Notes: a model not told the origin generated them from the letters alone. A DNA stretch of 64,000 bases from Glutamicibacter sp. MNS18 (GCF_026107515.2 NZ_JAPCHW010000001.1:248001-312000), one strand, 5' to 3'; shown: positions 39,727 through 48,780, numbered from the stretch's first letter. Made by a program: numbers and translations.

Positions 39727-41103
39727 TTAGCGGACAAGACCAGTGAAGTGCCGACCACAACCGCACAATTGACCATCGTTGGCTGATTGCCCACGCAAGT
39801 AGTTGACGAAGGCTGCAGCGAGAACTACACCGGAACTATCATGGGTGGTCGCGAAGCCTTCTTTGACTTTAGCTCGATTAAGGATGCAGCCGTTGGCCTT
39901 GAACTCACGATCACCCGCGGCGTAATGGTGCAGAACCGAAGGGACAACCCCACTCTTATTTCCGGCAAAGTAGATTCCATCTTGGTTATGCAGGGTGAGG
40001 TGCACTGCTTGGCCCGCTTGGGTGAGCTTCACTGAGTGGAAGAACTCTGGAAGTCCTGCTGCCAGGGACTCAGTGCCTGGTTCCACTTCCGTTCCAGCGA
40101 TGGACGCTGCGAATTGCCTGATGATCTCTACGGTCTTAGAATTTTTGGTATGGTCTTGCAAGCCAGGCCGCAGATCCCAACATAACTGCAGAATGCTATC
40201 AAGCGCAGAACTCGTGCCGCCTAGCCGTTCGAACGCAGCGGTTAGCGCAGTATGCACCTGCGAAGGTTCGATCACAGCTGAAGGACTGAGCTGAATCTTC
40301 TTGAGTTTTGCGTAGGACTCTACGGCCGACGCATCTCGCTCCAGACTCCGAATCGCGTGCAGCAAGAGATCGCCAAAAAGCGGTTTTCCGTCCTGGTGGT
40401 ACAGGGCATGAACGTAGTCATCGATTTTCGACGCCGTGCGTCGTTGTTGATCCGTGAGGAATTGTTCAATAATTGCCCGAGCTTCGCGACCACACGAAGT
40501 ACCAGCGTCTTTAACAGCGTTCTCGATTATTCTCGCGAGTTCAGCGAAAGTGACGTTGACCCATGATTCGTCAGGGAAAACCGATCCGTAATCGTCATCG
40601 GGTACCTCTTGCTGTTCGGTAAGAAACACAAAATATCTGGCGTTGTAGTGTCTGTACTCTTGCTGAACCCAGGTGCGATACCGGCCCAGCTGTTCAGTGT
40701 GCTGGGAGCTCTTCATCTTGCACTCGAAAGCAACATAGACCTTGTTGGTTAGATCGTTCAAGGTAATGTCGATCCGACCCTTGAGGGCATACTTTGAACC
40801 CTGGACATCAGATCGCGGTACAGCGGTTTCTGTATGAGTCTGTGTGCGGATCGAACCGACGTGGGGGCCCTGCGGGTCGAGTTCGTTCAAGAGCCCGTTC
40901 ACCACCCGAGGTCCAAGGCCGTGATTGCCTGTCGGATCGAGCAACCAACGGAATACTCGGTTATAACGGTTTTCGTAGCTTGCTTCACCGTAATGAATGA
41001 TGCTCCAAAAATTGGGCTTTGGTAGCGCAGCGGATCTGAAATCGTCGTTGTTCATCAGCTGCATTAGTGCGCTAGAAAGATTATCAATCCTGTCGCTGCT
41101 CAT
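39727..41103 (-). CDS. PD-(D/E)XK nuclease superfamily protein
   Basis: 458 residues. The N-terminal segment ENRYNRVFRWLLDPTGNHGLG (44-64) and the core resemble the PD-(D/E)XK nuclease family PDDEXK_20. The likely active site is Glu44, Asp112 (in GRIDITL), Glu127 and Lys129 (in VAFECKM), plus Gln138 in the following helix (EQLGRY). All predicted metal-binding and catalytic residues are present. The ~300 residues after the core are not recognised and may bind a target or partner. Base composition is visibly more A+T-rich than in the ribosomal genes around it, suggesting transfer. Family members are often found near phage-defence genes, but no partner methylase or restriction subunit is adjacent, so a defence role is inference. 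The ATG at 41103 has only a weak ribosome site. Confidence 0.75.
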   Translation of the reverse strand: MSSDRIDNLSSALMQLMNNDDFRSAALPKPNFWSIIHYGEASYENRYNRVFRWLLDPTGNHGLGPRVVNGLLNELDPQGPHVGSIRTQTHTETAVPRSDVQGSKYALKGRIDITLNDLTNKVYVAFECKMKSSQHTEQLGRYRTWVQQEYRHYNARYFVFLTEQQEVPDDDYGSVFPDESWVNVTFAELARIIENAVKDAGTSCGREARAIIEQFLTDQQRRTASKIDDYVHALYHQDGKPLFGDLLLHAIRSLERDASAVESYAKLKKIQLSPSAVIEPSQVHTALTAAFERLGGTSSALDSILQLCWDLRPGLQDHTKNSKTVEIIRQFAASIAGTEVEPGTESLAAGLPEFFHSVKLTQAGQAVHLTLHNQDGIYFAGNKSGVVPSVLHHYAAGDREFKANGCILNRAKVKEGFATTHDSSGVVLAAAFVNYLRGQSANDGQLCGCGRHFTGLVR

Positions 41104-41132
41104 ACGTCGTGTTGACCCTTCGAGATCTTTGA

Positions 41133-41453
41133 ACCGCGGGAGAGGAAACCAACGAGGGGCTACCCCTCTTGACTGGAAATCTGATTGGCGTGGAAGCGGT
41201 TGAAGTGTTCCAGCTCAAAGCCTATTGCGTAGCCTACCGGGATCTCGACTCGGGTAATGGACAGTTTCACCGGGTGCATTTCAAAGTTGAGTCGGCGGGC
41301 GCGGCGTAGGGGCCGCCGAGTCATGGGCAGTCGTCGTAAGCGTCCACAATCGGTACCGCTGATGGCTCGGTTCTCTTCACCAACGTTCAACGGGTGCGGA
41401 CCTACATTCGGTGGGGCTGGTGGCTCGTACTGCTGCTAGGCATGCTGAGTGCC
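41133..41453 (+). pseudogene. Possible decayed coding fragments
   Basis: Two short rightward frames read like pieces of protein rather than random sequence. One runs 41133-41309 and contains TGNLIGVEAVEVFQLKAYCV followed by YRDLDSGNGQFHRVHFKVES. The other lies in a different frame (about 41340-41453), contains GTADGSVLFTNVQRVRTYI and ends in a hydrophobic tail. The second shows a membrane-like C-terminus. Neither has a convincing full gene or a known family. They may be remnants of one broken gene. The leftward 76-residue frame over the same bases looks less protein-like. The remaining bases to 41600 show nothing. Confidence 0.25.
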
Positions 41454-41600
41454 TAGTTGGCGTAGTGCCCGTGGGAATGCGACGGAGGGATACCCCGGTT
41501 GCAGGTCTTTGCCCGCTGGATGTTCCTGATTCCCTTGGTGGCAGACTTCATCTCATGAGGGTGCTGGCGATGGATGATCGGTAGCCGGTTGATGGGAAAA

Positions 41601-42392
41601 CTACGTGCCCTGTGCGGCCTGGCGGTACCGGCCTGGGCTATGCCCTAATACCCGGCGGAAATCTGCCGAAAGGTGGGCTTGATCCGTGTACTGCAGTTCG
41701 GCGGCCAGTTGTGCCAGGCTGAGCATGGGGTCCTCACGCAACCGTTGGGCGACCTCCTGCAAGCGATAGCGGCGGATGAGAGACAGGGGAGTGAGCCCGG
41801 TGTAGCGCAGCGCGAACCGCTGCAGGCTGCGTACGGAAAGATTCATCTGGTTGGCCAGGTCTTCGACCCGGACGAGTTGGCGAGTGTTGCCGATGAGTTC
41901 CAACAGGGCGTTCGCCTGCAGGTCCTGCGCTCGTGGTGTGGGCAGCAGTTCCTCCAGACACTCGGAGAAGAGCTGTACACCGAGATGTGCCAAGGACTGC
42001 GGTGCGCGGGTGGCCAACTGCACGATGCGTTGGTGTAGCCCCGGGGCATGGAAGGGAACCTCGCGGTCCCGTAGCTGGTGGGGCGCACTGCAGAGCGCAG
42101 GTATCGCCGCCGGACGCAGGAGCGCGGCCAGGGCCCAGCCGCTACCGTGCAGGTCCCGGTGCGAGGCACCGGTGGCCGGGCCGGACAGCGAGATGCCTTC
42201 CTGCTGGATCACCAGGTTCATTTGTGGAAACGGCAACAGCTCCTGGCGAGAGACCCGACCAGGGGCCAGATGCCAGTGAACGATCCAGAACCAGGAAACC
42301 CGATCAGCTAGCGCCGCTTCCGGCGCCACGCGGTAAAATTTCGGTAATTGCGCGGGGTAGAGCACCCCACGGGTATCTCCGGTGTTGGACAC
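41601..42392 (-). CDS. AraC-family transcriptional regulator
   Basis: 263 residues from a GTG at 42392 with GAAGG 9 nt upstream. The frame stays open to 42980, but that part is antisense to the VOC gene and is not coding. The C-terminal ~90 residues form an AraC double helix-turn-helix (RVEDLANQMNLSVRSLQRFA, then LSLAQLAAELQYTDQAHLSADFRRVLGHSPGRY). The N-terminal half resembles the DUF6597-type or AraC sensor segment (PKFYRVAPEAALADRVSWFWIVHWHL). It is divergent from a VOC-family gene 69 nt away, so it probably controls that gene and itself. Confidence 0.85.
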   Translation of the reverse strand: MSNTGDTRGVLYPAQLPKFYRVAPEAALADRVSWFWIVHWHLAPGRVSRQELLPFPQMNLVIQQEGISLSGPATGASHRDLHGSGWALAALLRPAAIPALCSAPHQLRDREVPFHAPGLHQRIVQLATRAPQSLAHLGVQLFSECLEELLPTPRAQDLQANALLELIGNTRQLVRVEDLANQMNLSVRSLQRFALRYTGLTPLSLIRRYRLQEVAQRLREDPMLSLAQLAAELQYTDQAHLSADFRRVLGHSPGRYRQAAQGT

Positions 42393-42461
42393 TTCGCACC
42401 GCCTTCGAACTTGTCGCGAATCTACAAGCACCAGCGTGCCACAGGCGCCTAGCGTGGGTAT

Positions 42462-42965
42462 ATGGAAAATTTCAATGAACCGGTCCTGGGCGTGACCGGA
42501 GAACATACACGTAACGGAATCCCGCATGGATCCACCACCCTGACACCGTTCCTGGCCGTCCCCAATGCGGCAGAGGCACTGGAATTCTACCGTGAGGTCT
42601 TCGGGGCGCGGATCGTGGACACCACCGTGATGGGCGGGATCATGGTGCATGCGGAGTTGGACTTCGGACAGGGCAGGTTGCAGATTGGTGAGCCCAATCC
42701 CGAGTATGGGTTGGTAGCACCTCCCATCCCACCAGCAGCCTGCTACTCCCTCGGGCTGTACTGCCAAGATGTGGACCGGATCGTTGCCCGTGCCGAAGCA
42801 GGTGGGGCGACGATCCGCGAACCGGCGACGAATTTCGTCTCGGGGGACCGTTTCGCCTCGATCATTGACCCCTTCGGGGTACGGTGGTCCATCATGAGCA
42901 GGGTCGAGGACCTCGCCGAGTCCGAAAGCACGGAACGCGTGGCCCGGTGGGCGGCCGAACAATAA
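42462..42965 (+). CDS. VOC-family protein (glyoxalase/PhnB-like)
   Basis: 167 residues with the vicinal-oxygen-chelate fold. LTPFLAVPNAAEALEFYREVFGA begins the first beta-alpha-beta unit. HAELDFGQGRLQIGE and YCQDVDRIVARAEAGGATI follow, then DRFASIIDPFGVRWSI, which is typical of PhnB-type members. Such proteins are dioxygenases, glyoxalases or antibiotic-binding proteins; the substrate is unknown. It is transcribed away from an AraC regulator, a common resistance or detoxification arrangement. No terminator is evident. Confidence 0.85.
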   Translation: MENFNEPVLGVTGEHTRNGIPHGSTTLTPFLAVPNAAEALEFYREVFGARIVDTTVMGGIMVHAELDFGQGRLQIGEPNPEYGLVAPPIPPAACYSLGLYCQDVDRIVARAEAGGATIREPATNFVSGDRFASIIDPFGVRWSIMSRVEDLAESESTERVARWAAEQ

Positions 42966-43418
42966 AGCAAAGGACACCATATTGTCCGCAAGAATTCCAT
43001 GCCTTCCAGCTTTCAGGGCGTTGCCCTGCCCGGCTCACGCTACCTGCCTCCATGAGCCGGATGGCTCCAAGCCCGGAACTGAACTTGACAGATGCCACCA
43101 CGAATGTGGGCAGATGCTGCCGTAGAATTCCCGCAGGCGTACGCGCGACCGTATAACGACTGGCGGTAGCCGAAATGCTAGTGGGCGATTCATCCAATTT
43201 ACGGAAGTCACCCGAAACCCTTCATACCCGGTCTACGCTGTAGTGCACCGGCACCGTTCGGCGGCATTCGAAGGGCGAAGTTGAAGGGTCGAAGCGAGAT
43301 GGAACCGCGCACGAAACCGGGAAATGATTCATTGGTGTTCCCTTGGATTGGAATCGGCCTCGTGACCTGGGGTCCTGTCGTCGAACCGATCGGAACCGAT
43401 CTCTAGTTTGAGCAAATC
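42966..43418. other. Intergenic stretch without supported gene
   Basis: 453 nt. Short frames exist on both strands but lack ribosome sites and recognisable protein character. No clear hairpin terminator or repeat was seen. Confidence 0.3.
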
Positions 43419-43586
43419 ATGAACAATGAACTGCAGGTTCTGGCGACATTGGAAGCGGTGAGGCTGTTCTGCTTCCTGATCGCCGGTGCCTTCGGGATCA
43501 CGGTGGCGCACAAGGTGATCTCCATGTTGGTATATCTGGTATATACGAAGGACGAGCCCCAGTACGACGTCAACTCACTTCGCTGA
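43419..43586 (+). CDS. 55-residue single-pass membrane protein, hypothetical
   Basis: The frame runs from ATG 43419 to TGA 43584-43586. The product begins MNNELQVLATLEAVRLFCFL and continues with a hydrophobic segment to about residue 31. A basic residue pair, a second hydrophobic patch (VISMLVYLVY) and a polar tail (TKDEPQYDVNSLR) follow. Codon use looks like real coding sequence. The ribosome site is weak (no clear GGAGG), and no family is recognised. It lies in the non-ribosomal segment between rpsQ and rplN. Confidence 0.45.
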   Translation: MNNELQVLATLEAVRLFCFLIAGAFGITVAHKVISMLVYLVYTKDEPQYDVNSLR

Positions 43587-44020
43587 CTACGTAGGGAACC
43601 CGGTTTCATGCGTGCCGGCAACTGCGGTCGGGCGGACCGAATACGAATACACCGGTGCCTCCCGGATGCGATTCTTGCCGGGGCGACGGCGAGGAAGCCG
43701 GAGAAGCGGGTGCTGCAGTCGTTGTCGTGGCGTGCACGCAGTCCAACGGGGAAGAACACGAGGAACCGGTGCGCGGAGGTCAAGGAGACCGGCTGGCGGA
43801 ACATCAAACTTGCTTCCACTCAGTGCGAACTTCCGGAAGCGGTTGTTGCCGAGTCTGGTTGGTCGCGTAGGCCACTGGCCCTCGCGCGGAAGGTGAGTCG
43901 ATGACGGGGATTGATCTGCCGCCTGTGCGCGGTAGAGTACGGAATTTCTCGCCGGCGGTCCCTTCAAGGGGATCCGTTCCATGTGCTCCGTTCAGGCTGT
44001 CCGCGGATAGAATCCGAGAT
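43587..44020. other. Intergenic stretch of uncertain coding status
   Basis: 434 nt. Several overlapping frames are open on both strands (for example rightward 43608-43904 and leftward 43587-43982), but their products are Arg/Ser/Gly-rich and resemble high-G+C noise. I support none of them. Confidence 0.25.
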
Positions 44021-44320
44021 ATGGAAAAGAATCTAAAACCTGTCGTTCCGGACACTGATTTCGTCACCAAATCAGGGGACTGGCTGGAACGTCTGGGCGC
44101 TATCCAGATAGTCGCCGGGGTTGTGCTGGGACTGTTGGTGCTCTTGAGCGGTGGCAATGGCGTGCTTCTCGGCCTGCTTCCCACGGGAATCCTGTTCATG
44201 ATTGCCGGTCACACCAAGAAGATCTCGACAGCCAGCGCCGCGATGTTCATCTTGGAAGTCGAGAAACTGGCCGATTCGCGCGACAAGATTCGTGGCCCAT
44301 CAAGCTCACAACTTGGGTAA
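44021..44320 (+). CDS. Small two-helix membrane protein, hypothetical
   Basis: 99 residues from ATG 44021 (MEKNLKPVVPDTDFVTKSGD). There are two hydrophobic helices (LGAIQIVAGVVLGLLVLLSG and GVLLGLLPTGILFMIAGH), then a predicted amphipathic/cytoplasmic helix (ASAAMFILEVEKLADSRDK). Longer in-frame starts reach 43901 but lack protein character. No family recognised. Last gene before the spc cluster. Confidence 0.55.
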   Translation: MEKNLKPVVPDTDFVTKSGDWLERLGAIQIVAGVVLGLLVLLSGGNGVLLGLLPTGILFMIAGHTKKISTASAAMFILEVEKLADSRDKIRGPSSSQLG

Positions 44321-44445
44321 GGTGGCCACTTCCCCTGCGACGGGGGATGAGCAGATAGACTTCGCAGCCTTGCCGTAACGACTTGGCGCAGCGCTTCCCT
44401 GGGATGGTGTGACCAAGAACGCTCAACTTCCCTCTACCACACCAT

Positions 44446-44474
44446 TTCGAATCGATGTCAATCTGGGCTAGGAT
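44446..44474 (+). promoter_or_regulatory. Candidate spc-cluster promoter in the 387-nt gap before rplN
   Basis: TTCGAA (44446-44451), a 17-nt spacer and TAGGAT (44469-44474) predict a leader of about 225 nt before rplN. No gene is visible between 44321 and 44707. A promoter is expected here because the S10 transcript ends after rpsQ; this exact site is tentative. Confidence 0.4.
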
Positions 44475-44707
44475 TGATACTTGTGCGCATTGTGTCCGAG
44501 GACTATCCACCTTCGCCATGATGCAGCGTGACTGAAATCGTTCAAGAACGCAGCACAACCTTGGTATTTTACGCCTCGGCCCTGCCGCCACTCGGGATCA
44601 GCATTCGGTGCGCCCACGCCGGTGGGGGTAAGCGATCGTATCAAGGAGACCATATCCGTTCCGCAAGGCTCATTTATGAGAACCAGCGAGACGACAGGAG
44701 TTAATAA

Positions 44708-45076
44708 GTGATTCAGCAGGAGTCGCGACTCAAGGTTGCCGATAACACCGGTGCTAAGGAAATCCTTACCATTCGTGTTCTCGGTGGCTCGAAGCGTCGC
44801 TACGCAAGCATCGGCGACACCATTGTCGCAACCGTCAAGGACGCAATCCCTGGCGGCAACGTGAAGAAGGGTGACGTCGTCAAGGCAGTCATCGTTCGCA
44901 CCAAGAAGGAAATTCGTCGTGTCGACGGTTCCTACATCAAGTTCGACGAGAACGCTGCGGTGATCTTGAAGAACGAGGGTGAACCTCGCGGTACCCGTAT
45001 TTTCGGCCCAGTGGGGCGTGAACTTCGCGATAAGAAGTTCATGAAGATCGTTTCCCTGGCTCCGGAGGTGCTGTAA
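44708..45076 (+). CDS. rplN: 50S ribosomal protein L14
   Basis: 122 residues from a GTG start with CAGGAG 8 nt upstream; the product begins [19 protein letters not shown]. It also has [20 protein letters not shown] and [13 protein letters not shown], as in all bacterial L14. L14 contributes to the intersubunit bridge and binds the silencing factor RsfS. First gene of the spc cluster. Confidence 0.97.
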   Translation: MIQQESRLKVADNTGAKEILTIRVLGGSKRRYASIGDTIVATVKDAIPGGNVKKGDVVKAVIVRTKKEIRRVDGSYIKFDENAAVILKNEGEPRGTRIFGPVGRELRDKKFMKIVSLAPEVL

Positions 45077-45078
45077 GC

Positions 45079-45423
45079 ATGGGTGCAAAGATCAAGAAGG
45101 GTGACCTGGTTCAGGTCATCACCGGCAGCGACCGTGGCAAGCAGGGCAAGATCCTGAAGGTCTTCCCAGAAGCCCAGCGCGTTCTGGTTGAAGGCGTCAA
45201 CCGCGTCACCAAGCACACCAAGGCAGGCCAGACCGAATCCGGTTCGACCACCGGCGGTATCGAGGTTGTTGAAGCCCCAATGCACGTCTCGAACGTTGCA
45301 GTGGTGGATCCGGAAACCAAGAAGCCTACCCGCGTTGGTTTCCGTGAGGAAACCGTTGAGAAGAACGGCGTGTCCAAGACTGTGCGCGTCCGTTACGCCA
45401 AGGCTTCCGGAAAGGATCTGTAA
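45079..45423 (+). CDS. rplX: 50S ribosomal protein L24
   Basis: 114 residues. The KOW motif [21 protein letters not shown] is at residues ~5-25, followed by [14 protein letters not shown]24 is an assembly initiator near the tunnel exit. It starts 2 nt after rplN and overlaps rplE by 1 nt. Confidence 0.97.
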   Translation: MGAKIKKGDLVQVITGSDRGKQGKILKVFPEAQRVLVEGVNRVTKHTKAGQTESGSTTGGIEVVEAPMHVSNVAVVDPETKKPTRVGFREETVEKNGVSKTVRVRYAKASGKDL

Positions 45424-45992
45424 TGACTGAAGCAGCCACCAAGATCCAGCCACGTCTGAAGGCAAAGTACACCGCAGACATCCGCCCTGCCCTGCAGGAA
45501 CAGTTCAACTACAAGAACCCGATGCAGGTACCTACCCTGACCAAGGTTGTTGTGAACATGGGTGTCGGCGAGGCCGCCAAGGACTCGAAGATCATCGAAG
45601 GCGCCGTGCGCGATTTGACCGCCATTACCGGTCAGAAGCCAGTGATTACCAAGGCCCGCAAGTCGATCGCCCAGTTCAAGCTGCGCGAAGGCATGCCGAT
45701 CGGTACCCACGCCACCCTGCGTAACGACCGTATGTGGGAATTCGTTGACCGCCTGATCACCCTGGCCCTGCCTCGTATCCGCGACTTCCGCGGGTTGAGC
45801 GACCGCCAGTTCGACGGCAACGGCAACTACACCTTCGGTCTGACCGAACAGTCGATGTTCCACGAAGTCGATCAGGACAAGATCGATCGCGTTCGTGGTA
45901 TGGACATCACCGTGGTGACCACCGCCAAGAATGATGACGAAGGCCGTGCCTTGCTTAAGGCCCTGGGCTTCCCATTCAAGACCGAAAACTAA
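45423..45992 (+). CDS. rplE: 50S ribosomal protein L5
   Basis: 189 residues. It contains [42 protein letters not shown] and the C-terminal [21 protein letters not shown]5 binds 5S rRNA and contacts the P-site tRNA. In this cluster rpsN is absent between rplE and rpsH; the next gene is rpsH after 61 nt, so S14 must be encoded elsewhere. Confidence 0.97.
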   Translation: MTEAATKIQPRLKAKYTADIRPALQEQFNYKNPMQVPTLTKVVVNMGVGEAAKDSKIIEGAVRDLTAITGQKPVITKARKSIAQFKLREGMPIGTHATLRNDRMWEFVDRLITLALPRIRDFRGLSDRQFDGNGNYTFGLTEQSMFHEVDQDKIDRVRGMDITVVTTAKNDDEGRALLKALGFPFKTEN

Positions 45993-46053
45993 ACTCACTA
46001 CGTTACAGGTCCGATAACAAAGGAAACCGTAACGAGGAAGGGCTGAAGCCCAC

Positions 46054-46452
46054 ATGTCTATGACAGATCCAGTCGCAGATATGCTGACTCGTCTGCGCAA
46101 TGCCAACTCGGCATACCACGACAGCGTTTCGATGCCGTCGAGCAAGCTGAAGATCCGCATTGCCAACATCCTCAAGGAACAGGGCTACATTGCCTCGTTC
46201 GAGGAAGAAGCAGCCGAAGTCGGCAAGAAGCTGACCATCACTTTGAAGTACGGCCCACTGCGCGAGCGTTCGATCGCCGGTGTCCGTCGCATCTCCAAGC
46301 CAGGTCTGCGCGTTTACGCGAAGTCCACCAACCTGCCACATGTGCTGGGCGGCTTGGGTATTGCAATCCTGTCCACCTCCTCCGGTCTGCTTACCGACCG
46401 TCAGGCTGCTAAGAAGGGCGTGGGTGGGGAAGTCCTCGCCTACGTCTGGTAA
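46054..46452 (+). CDS. rpsH: 30S ribosomal protein S8
   Basis: 132 residues beginning [20 protein letters not shown]. The C-terminal RNA-binding part reads [20 protein letters not shown] followed by [15 protein letters not shown]8 is a primary binder of the 16S central domain and the spc-operon repressor in E. coli. Confidence 0.97.
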   Translation: MSMTDPVADMLTRLRNANSAYHDSVSMPSSKLKIRIANILKEQGYIASFEEEAAEVGKKLTITLKYGPLRERSIAGVRRISKPGLRVYAKSTNLPHVLGGLGIAILSTSSGLLTDRQAAKKGVGGEVLAYVW

Positions 46453-46473
46453 CGGAAAGGTAGGGAATACAGA

Positions 46474-47010
46474 ATGTCACGTATTGGACGTCTACCGATT
46501 ACCGTTCCTGCCGGCGTTGAGCTGAAGGTCGATGGCCAGGCTGTTGCCGCCAAGGGTCCGAAGGGTGAGCTGTCGCTGAACGTCGCGGCACCGATCTCCG
46601 TCGCCCTGGAGGAGAACACCCTGACCGTCTCCCGCCCGAACGACGAGCGCGAATCGCGTTCGCTGCACGGCCTGACCCGCAGCCTGATCGAGAACATGAT
46701 CATCGGTGTCACCCAGGGTTACGAGAAGAAGCTCGAAATCCACGGCACCGGTTACCGTGTGCAGGCCAAGGGCGCGAACCTGGAGCTTGCTCTGGGCTTC
46801 TCCCACCCGGTCAGCGTTGAAGCACCGGCGGGCATCACTTTGACCGTCGAGGGCAACAACAAGATCACCGTTGCTGGTATTGACAAGCAGCAGGTCGGCG
46901 AGGTTGCCGCTAACATCCGCAAGCTGCGTAAGACCGAGCCTTACAAGGGCAAGGGCATTCGCTACGCTGGCGAGATCATCCGCCGCAAGGTCGGAAAGGC
47001 TGGTAAGTAA
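46474..47010 (+). CDS. rplF: 50S ribosomal protein L6
   Basis: 178 residues: two tandem L6 folds, beginning [17 protein letters not shown]. The signature [23 protein letters not shown]-type C-terminus is present. L6 lies beside the sarcin-ricin loop. A GAAAGGTAG ribosome site precedes the ATG. rplR starts 2 nt after the stop. Confidence 0.97.
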   Translation: MSRIGRLPITVPAGVELKVDGQAVAAKGPKGELSLNVAAPISVALEENTLTVSRPNDERESRSLHGLTRSLIENMIIGVTQGYEKKLEIHGTGYRVQAKGANLELALGFSHPVSVEAPAGITLTVEGNNKITVAGIDKQQVGEVAANIRKLRKTEPYKGKGIRYAGEIIRRKVGKAGK

Positions 47011-47012
47011 TT

Positions 47013-47384
47013 ATGGCTATCGGAATCAAGGGCAAGAGCAAGTCTGCAGCTCGTGGCCGTCGTCACCTGCGTGTGCGCAAGCGCATCGTCGGTACCTCGG
47101 TACGCCCACGTTTGGTTGTCAACCGCTCGGCTCGCCACATCTTTGTACAGATCGTGGACGACTCGCAGGGCATCACCCTGGCAAGCGCTTCGACCATGGA
47201 AGCCGATCTGCGTGCTTTCGAAGGCGACAAGTCCGCAAAGTCCAAGCGCGTTGGTGAGCTCGTAGCCGAGCGTGCCAAGGCTGCTGGCATTGAGGCAGTT
47301 GTCTTCGACCGCGGCGGTAACAAGTACCACGGTCGCGTTGCTGCCGTGGCGGACGGCGCTCGTGAAGGTGGGCTGGCACTGTGA
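47013..47384 (+). CDS. rplR: 50S ribosomal protein L18
   Basis: 123 residues: a basic N-terminus ([18 protein letters not shown]), then [20 protein letters not shown] and [21 protein letters not shown]18 binds 5S rRNA. It overlaps rpsE by 4 nt (GTGA). Confidence 0.97.
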   Translation: MAIGIKGKSKSAARGRRHLRVRKRIVGTSVRPRLVVNRSARHIFVQIVDDSQGITLASASTMEADLRAFEGDKSAKSKRVGELVAERAKAAGIEAVVFDRGGNKYHGRVAAVADGAREGGLAL

Positions 47385-48091
47385 GCGAATCAACTAACGA
47401 GAAGGAAACTCAGGTGTCTGAAGCTACCGAGGCAGTTGAGAGCGCTGCCGCTCCCGCTACCGAAAGCACCGGAGCCCGCCGTGGCGACGGTCGCGGTCGC
47501 GGCGAAGGCCGTGGCCGTGGAGAGGGTCGTGGCCGTGGCCGCGATTCGAAGGACAGCCGCAACGACGACAAGGACAAGTTCCTTGAGCGCGTCGTGACCA
47601 TCAACCGCGTTTCGAAGGTTGTCAAGGGTGGCCGCCGCTTCAGCTTCACCGCACTGGTTGTGGTGGGCGACGGCAACGGCACCGTTGGTGTTGGTTACGG
47701 CAAGGCCAAGGAAGTTCCAGCAGCTATCGCCAAGGGCGTTGAGGAAGCGAAGAAGAACTTCTTCCGCGTTCCACGCGTTGGCGGAACCATCCCGCACCTG
47801 GTCAAGGGCGAGGCCGCCGCTGGCGTTGTCTTGCTGCGTCCGGCTGCTCCGGGTACCGGTGTTATCGCCGGCGGTCCGGTGCGTGCGGTATTGGAGTGCG
47901 CTGGCATCCACGATGTGCTGTCCAAGTCGATGGGTTCGCAGAACCAGATCAACATTGTGCACGGCACCGTTGCAGCACTGAAGGCTCTGGAAGAGCCCCA
48001 GGCTGTGGCTGCCCGCCGCGGACTGCCTCTGGACGAGGTTGCCCCGGCCGCAATGATCCACCACATCCAGACCCAGAAGGCAGGTGCATAG
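47381..48091 (+). CDS. rpsE: 30S ribosomal protein S5 with Arg/Gly-repeat N-terminal extension
   Basis: 236 residues, about 65 longer than E. coli S5. The extension (1-~68) has an acidic Ser/Glu/Ala part, then a tandem Gly-Arg-Gly-Arg/Glu repeat around residues 30-50. The S5 core begins with [23 protein letters not shown] and continues with [16 protein letters not shown] and [20 protein letters not shown]5 lines the mRNA entry channel opposite S3 and S4. The GTG at 47381 overlaps rplR; a second GTG at 47414 is an alternative start. Confidence 0.96.
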   Translation: MSESTNEKETQVSEATEAVESAAAPATESTGARRGDGRGRGEGRGRGEGRGRGRDSKDSRNDDKDKFLERVVTINRVSKVVKGGRRFSFTALVVVGDGNGTVGVGYGKAKEVPAAIAKGVEEAKKNFFRVPRVGGTIPHLVKGEAAAGVVLLRPAAPGTGVIAGGPVRAVLECAGIHDVLSKSMGSQNQINIVHGTVAALKALEEPQAVAARRGLPLDEVAPAAMIHHIQTQKAGA

Positions 48092-48094
48092 GCA

Positions 48095-48301
48095 ATGGCC
48101 AAGAACATTGTCCCAAGCGACGCCAAGCTGGAAATCACCCAGACCAAGTCCGTCATTGGTGCTAAGCAGGGCCACCGCGACTCCTTGCGCTCACTCGGTT
48201 TGAAGCGGATCGGGCACACCGTTGTCCGCACCGCCGACCCGGTGACCGTAGGCATGCTCAACAAGGTCCCACACCTGGTGAAGGTTGAGGAGGCTAAGTA
48301 A
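48095..48301 (+). CDS. rpmD: 50S ribosomal protein L30
   Basis: 68 residues with [20 protein letters not shown] and [12 protein letters not shown], the complete small L30 fold. It starts 3 nt after rpsE and ends 2 nt before rplO. Confidence 0.95.
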   Translation: MAKNIVPSDAKLEITQTKSVIGAKQGHRDSLRSLGLKRIGHTVVRTADPVTVGMLNKVPHLVKVEEAK

Positions 48302-48303
48302 AC

Positions 48304-48759
48304 ATGTCTGACAAGGAAAACGCACTCAAGGTACACCACCTGCGTCCTGCCGAAGGATCCAAGACCGCCAAGACCCGTGTGGGTCGTGGTGAGGCATCCA
48401 AGGGTAAGACCGCTGGTCGCGGTACCAAGGGAACCAAGGCACGCTACCAGGTCAAGGCCGGCTTCGCAGGCGGGCAGCTGCCGCTGCACATGCGTCTGCC
48501 GAAGCTGCGTGGCTTCAAGAACCCGTTCCGCGTCGAGTTCCAGGTCGTGAACCTGGACAAGATCAACGAACTGTTCCCAGAAGGTGGCGAAGTCACCGTC
48601 GAGGCTCTGGTCGAGAAGGGCGCCGTTCGCAAGAACCAGCCCGTCAAGGTGCTGGGCACCGGCGAGATCTCGGTCAAGGTCGACGTGAAGGCCAATGCCT
48701 TCTCCAGCTCGGCTGAAGAGAAGATCGCCGCAGCCGGCGGTTCGGTGACCACCCTCTAA
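48304..48759 (+). CDS. rplO: 50S ribosomal protein L15
   Basis: 151 residues. The N-terminal basic part reads [21 protein letters not shown], followed by [21 protein letters not shown]15 is a late assembly protein of the 50S subunit. A terminator follows at once, so secY has its own promoter here. Confidence 0.97.
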   Translation: MSDKENALKVHHLRPAEGSKTAKTRVGRGEASKGKTAGRGTKGTKARYQVKAGFAGGQLPLHMRLPKLRGFKNPFRVEFQVVNLDKINELFPEGGEVTVEALVEKGAVRKNQPVKVLGTGEISVKVDVKANAFSSSAEEKIAAAGGSVTTL

Positions 48760-48780
48760 TCGGGGTTGATCCACAGCACA

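Noticed and set aside
39727-41103. Classic restriction-modification system around the nuclease
   Set aside because: No methyltransferase, specificity subunit or helicase is adjacent, so it is described only as a stand-alone nuclease.
41160-41390. 76-codon leftward frame
   Set aside because: Arg-rich and without family or ribosome site. The rightward fragments over the same bases look more like protein.
42393-42980. Upstream extension of the AraC regulator frame
   Set aside because: This part lies opposite the VOC gene, whose product is clearly conserved. The regulator has a good GTG start with a ribosome site at 42392.
43587-43982. 131-codon leftward frame (and competing rightward frames) before the small membrane protein gene
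   Set aside because: Arg/Pro/Ser-rich products in several frames at once, typical of non-coding high-G+C DNA.
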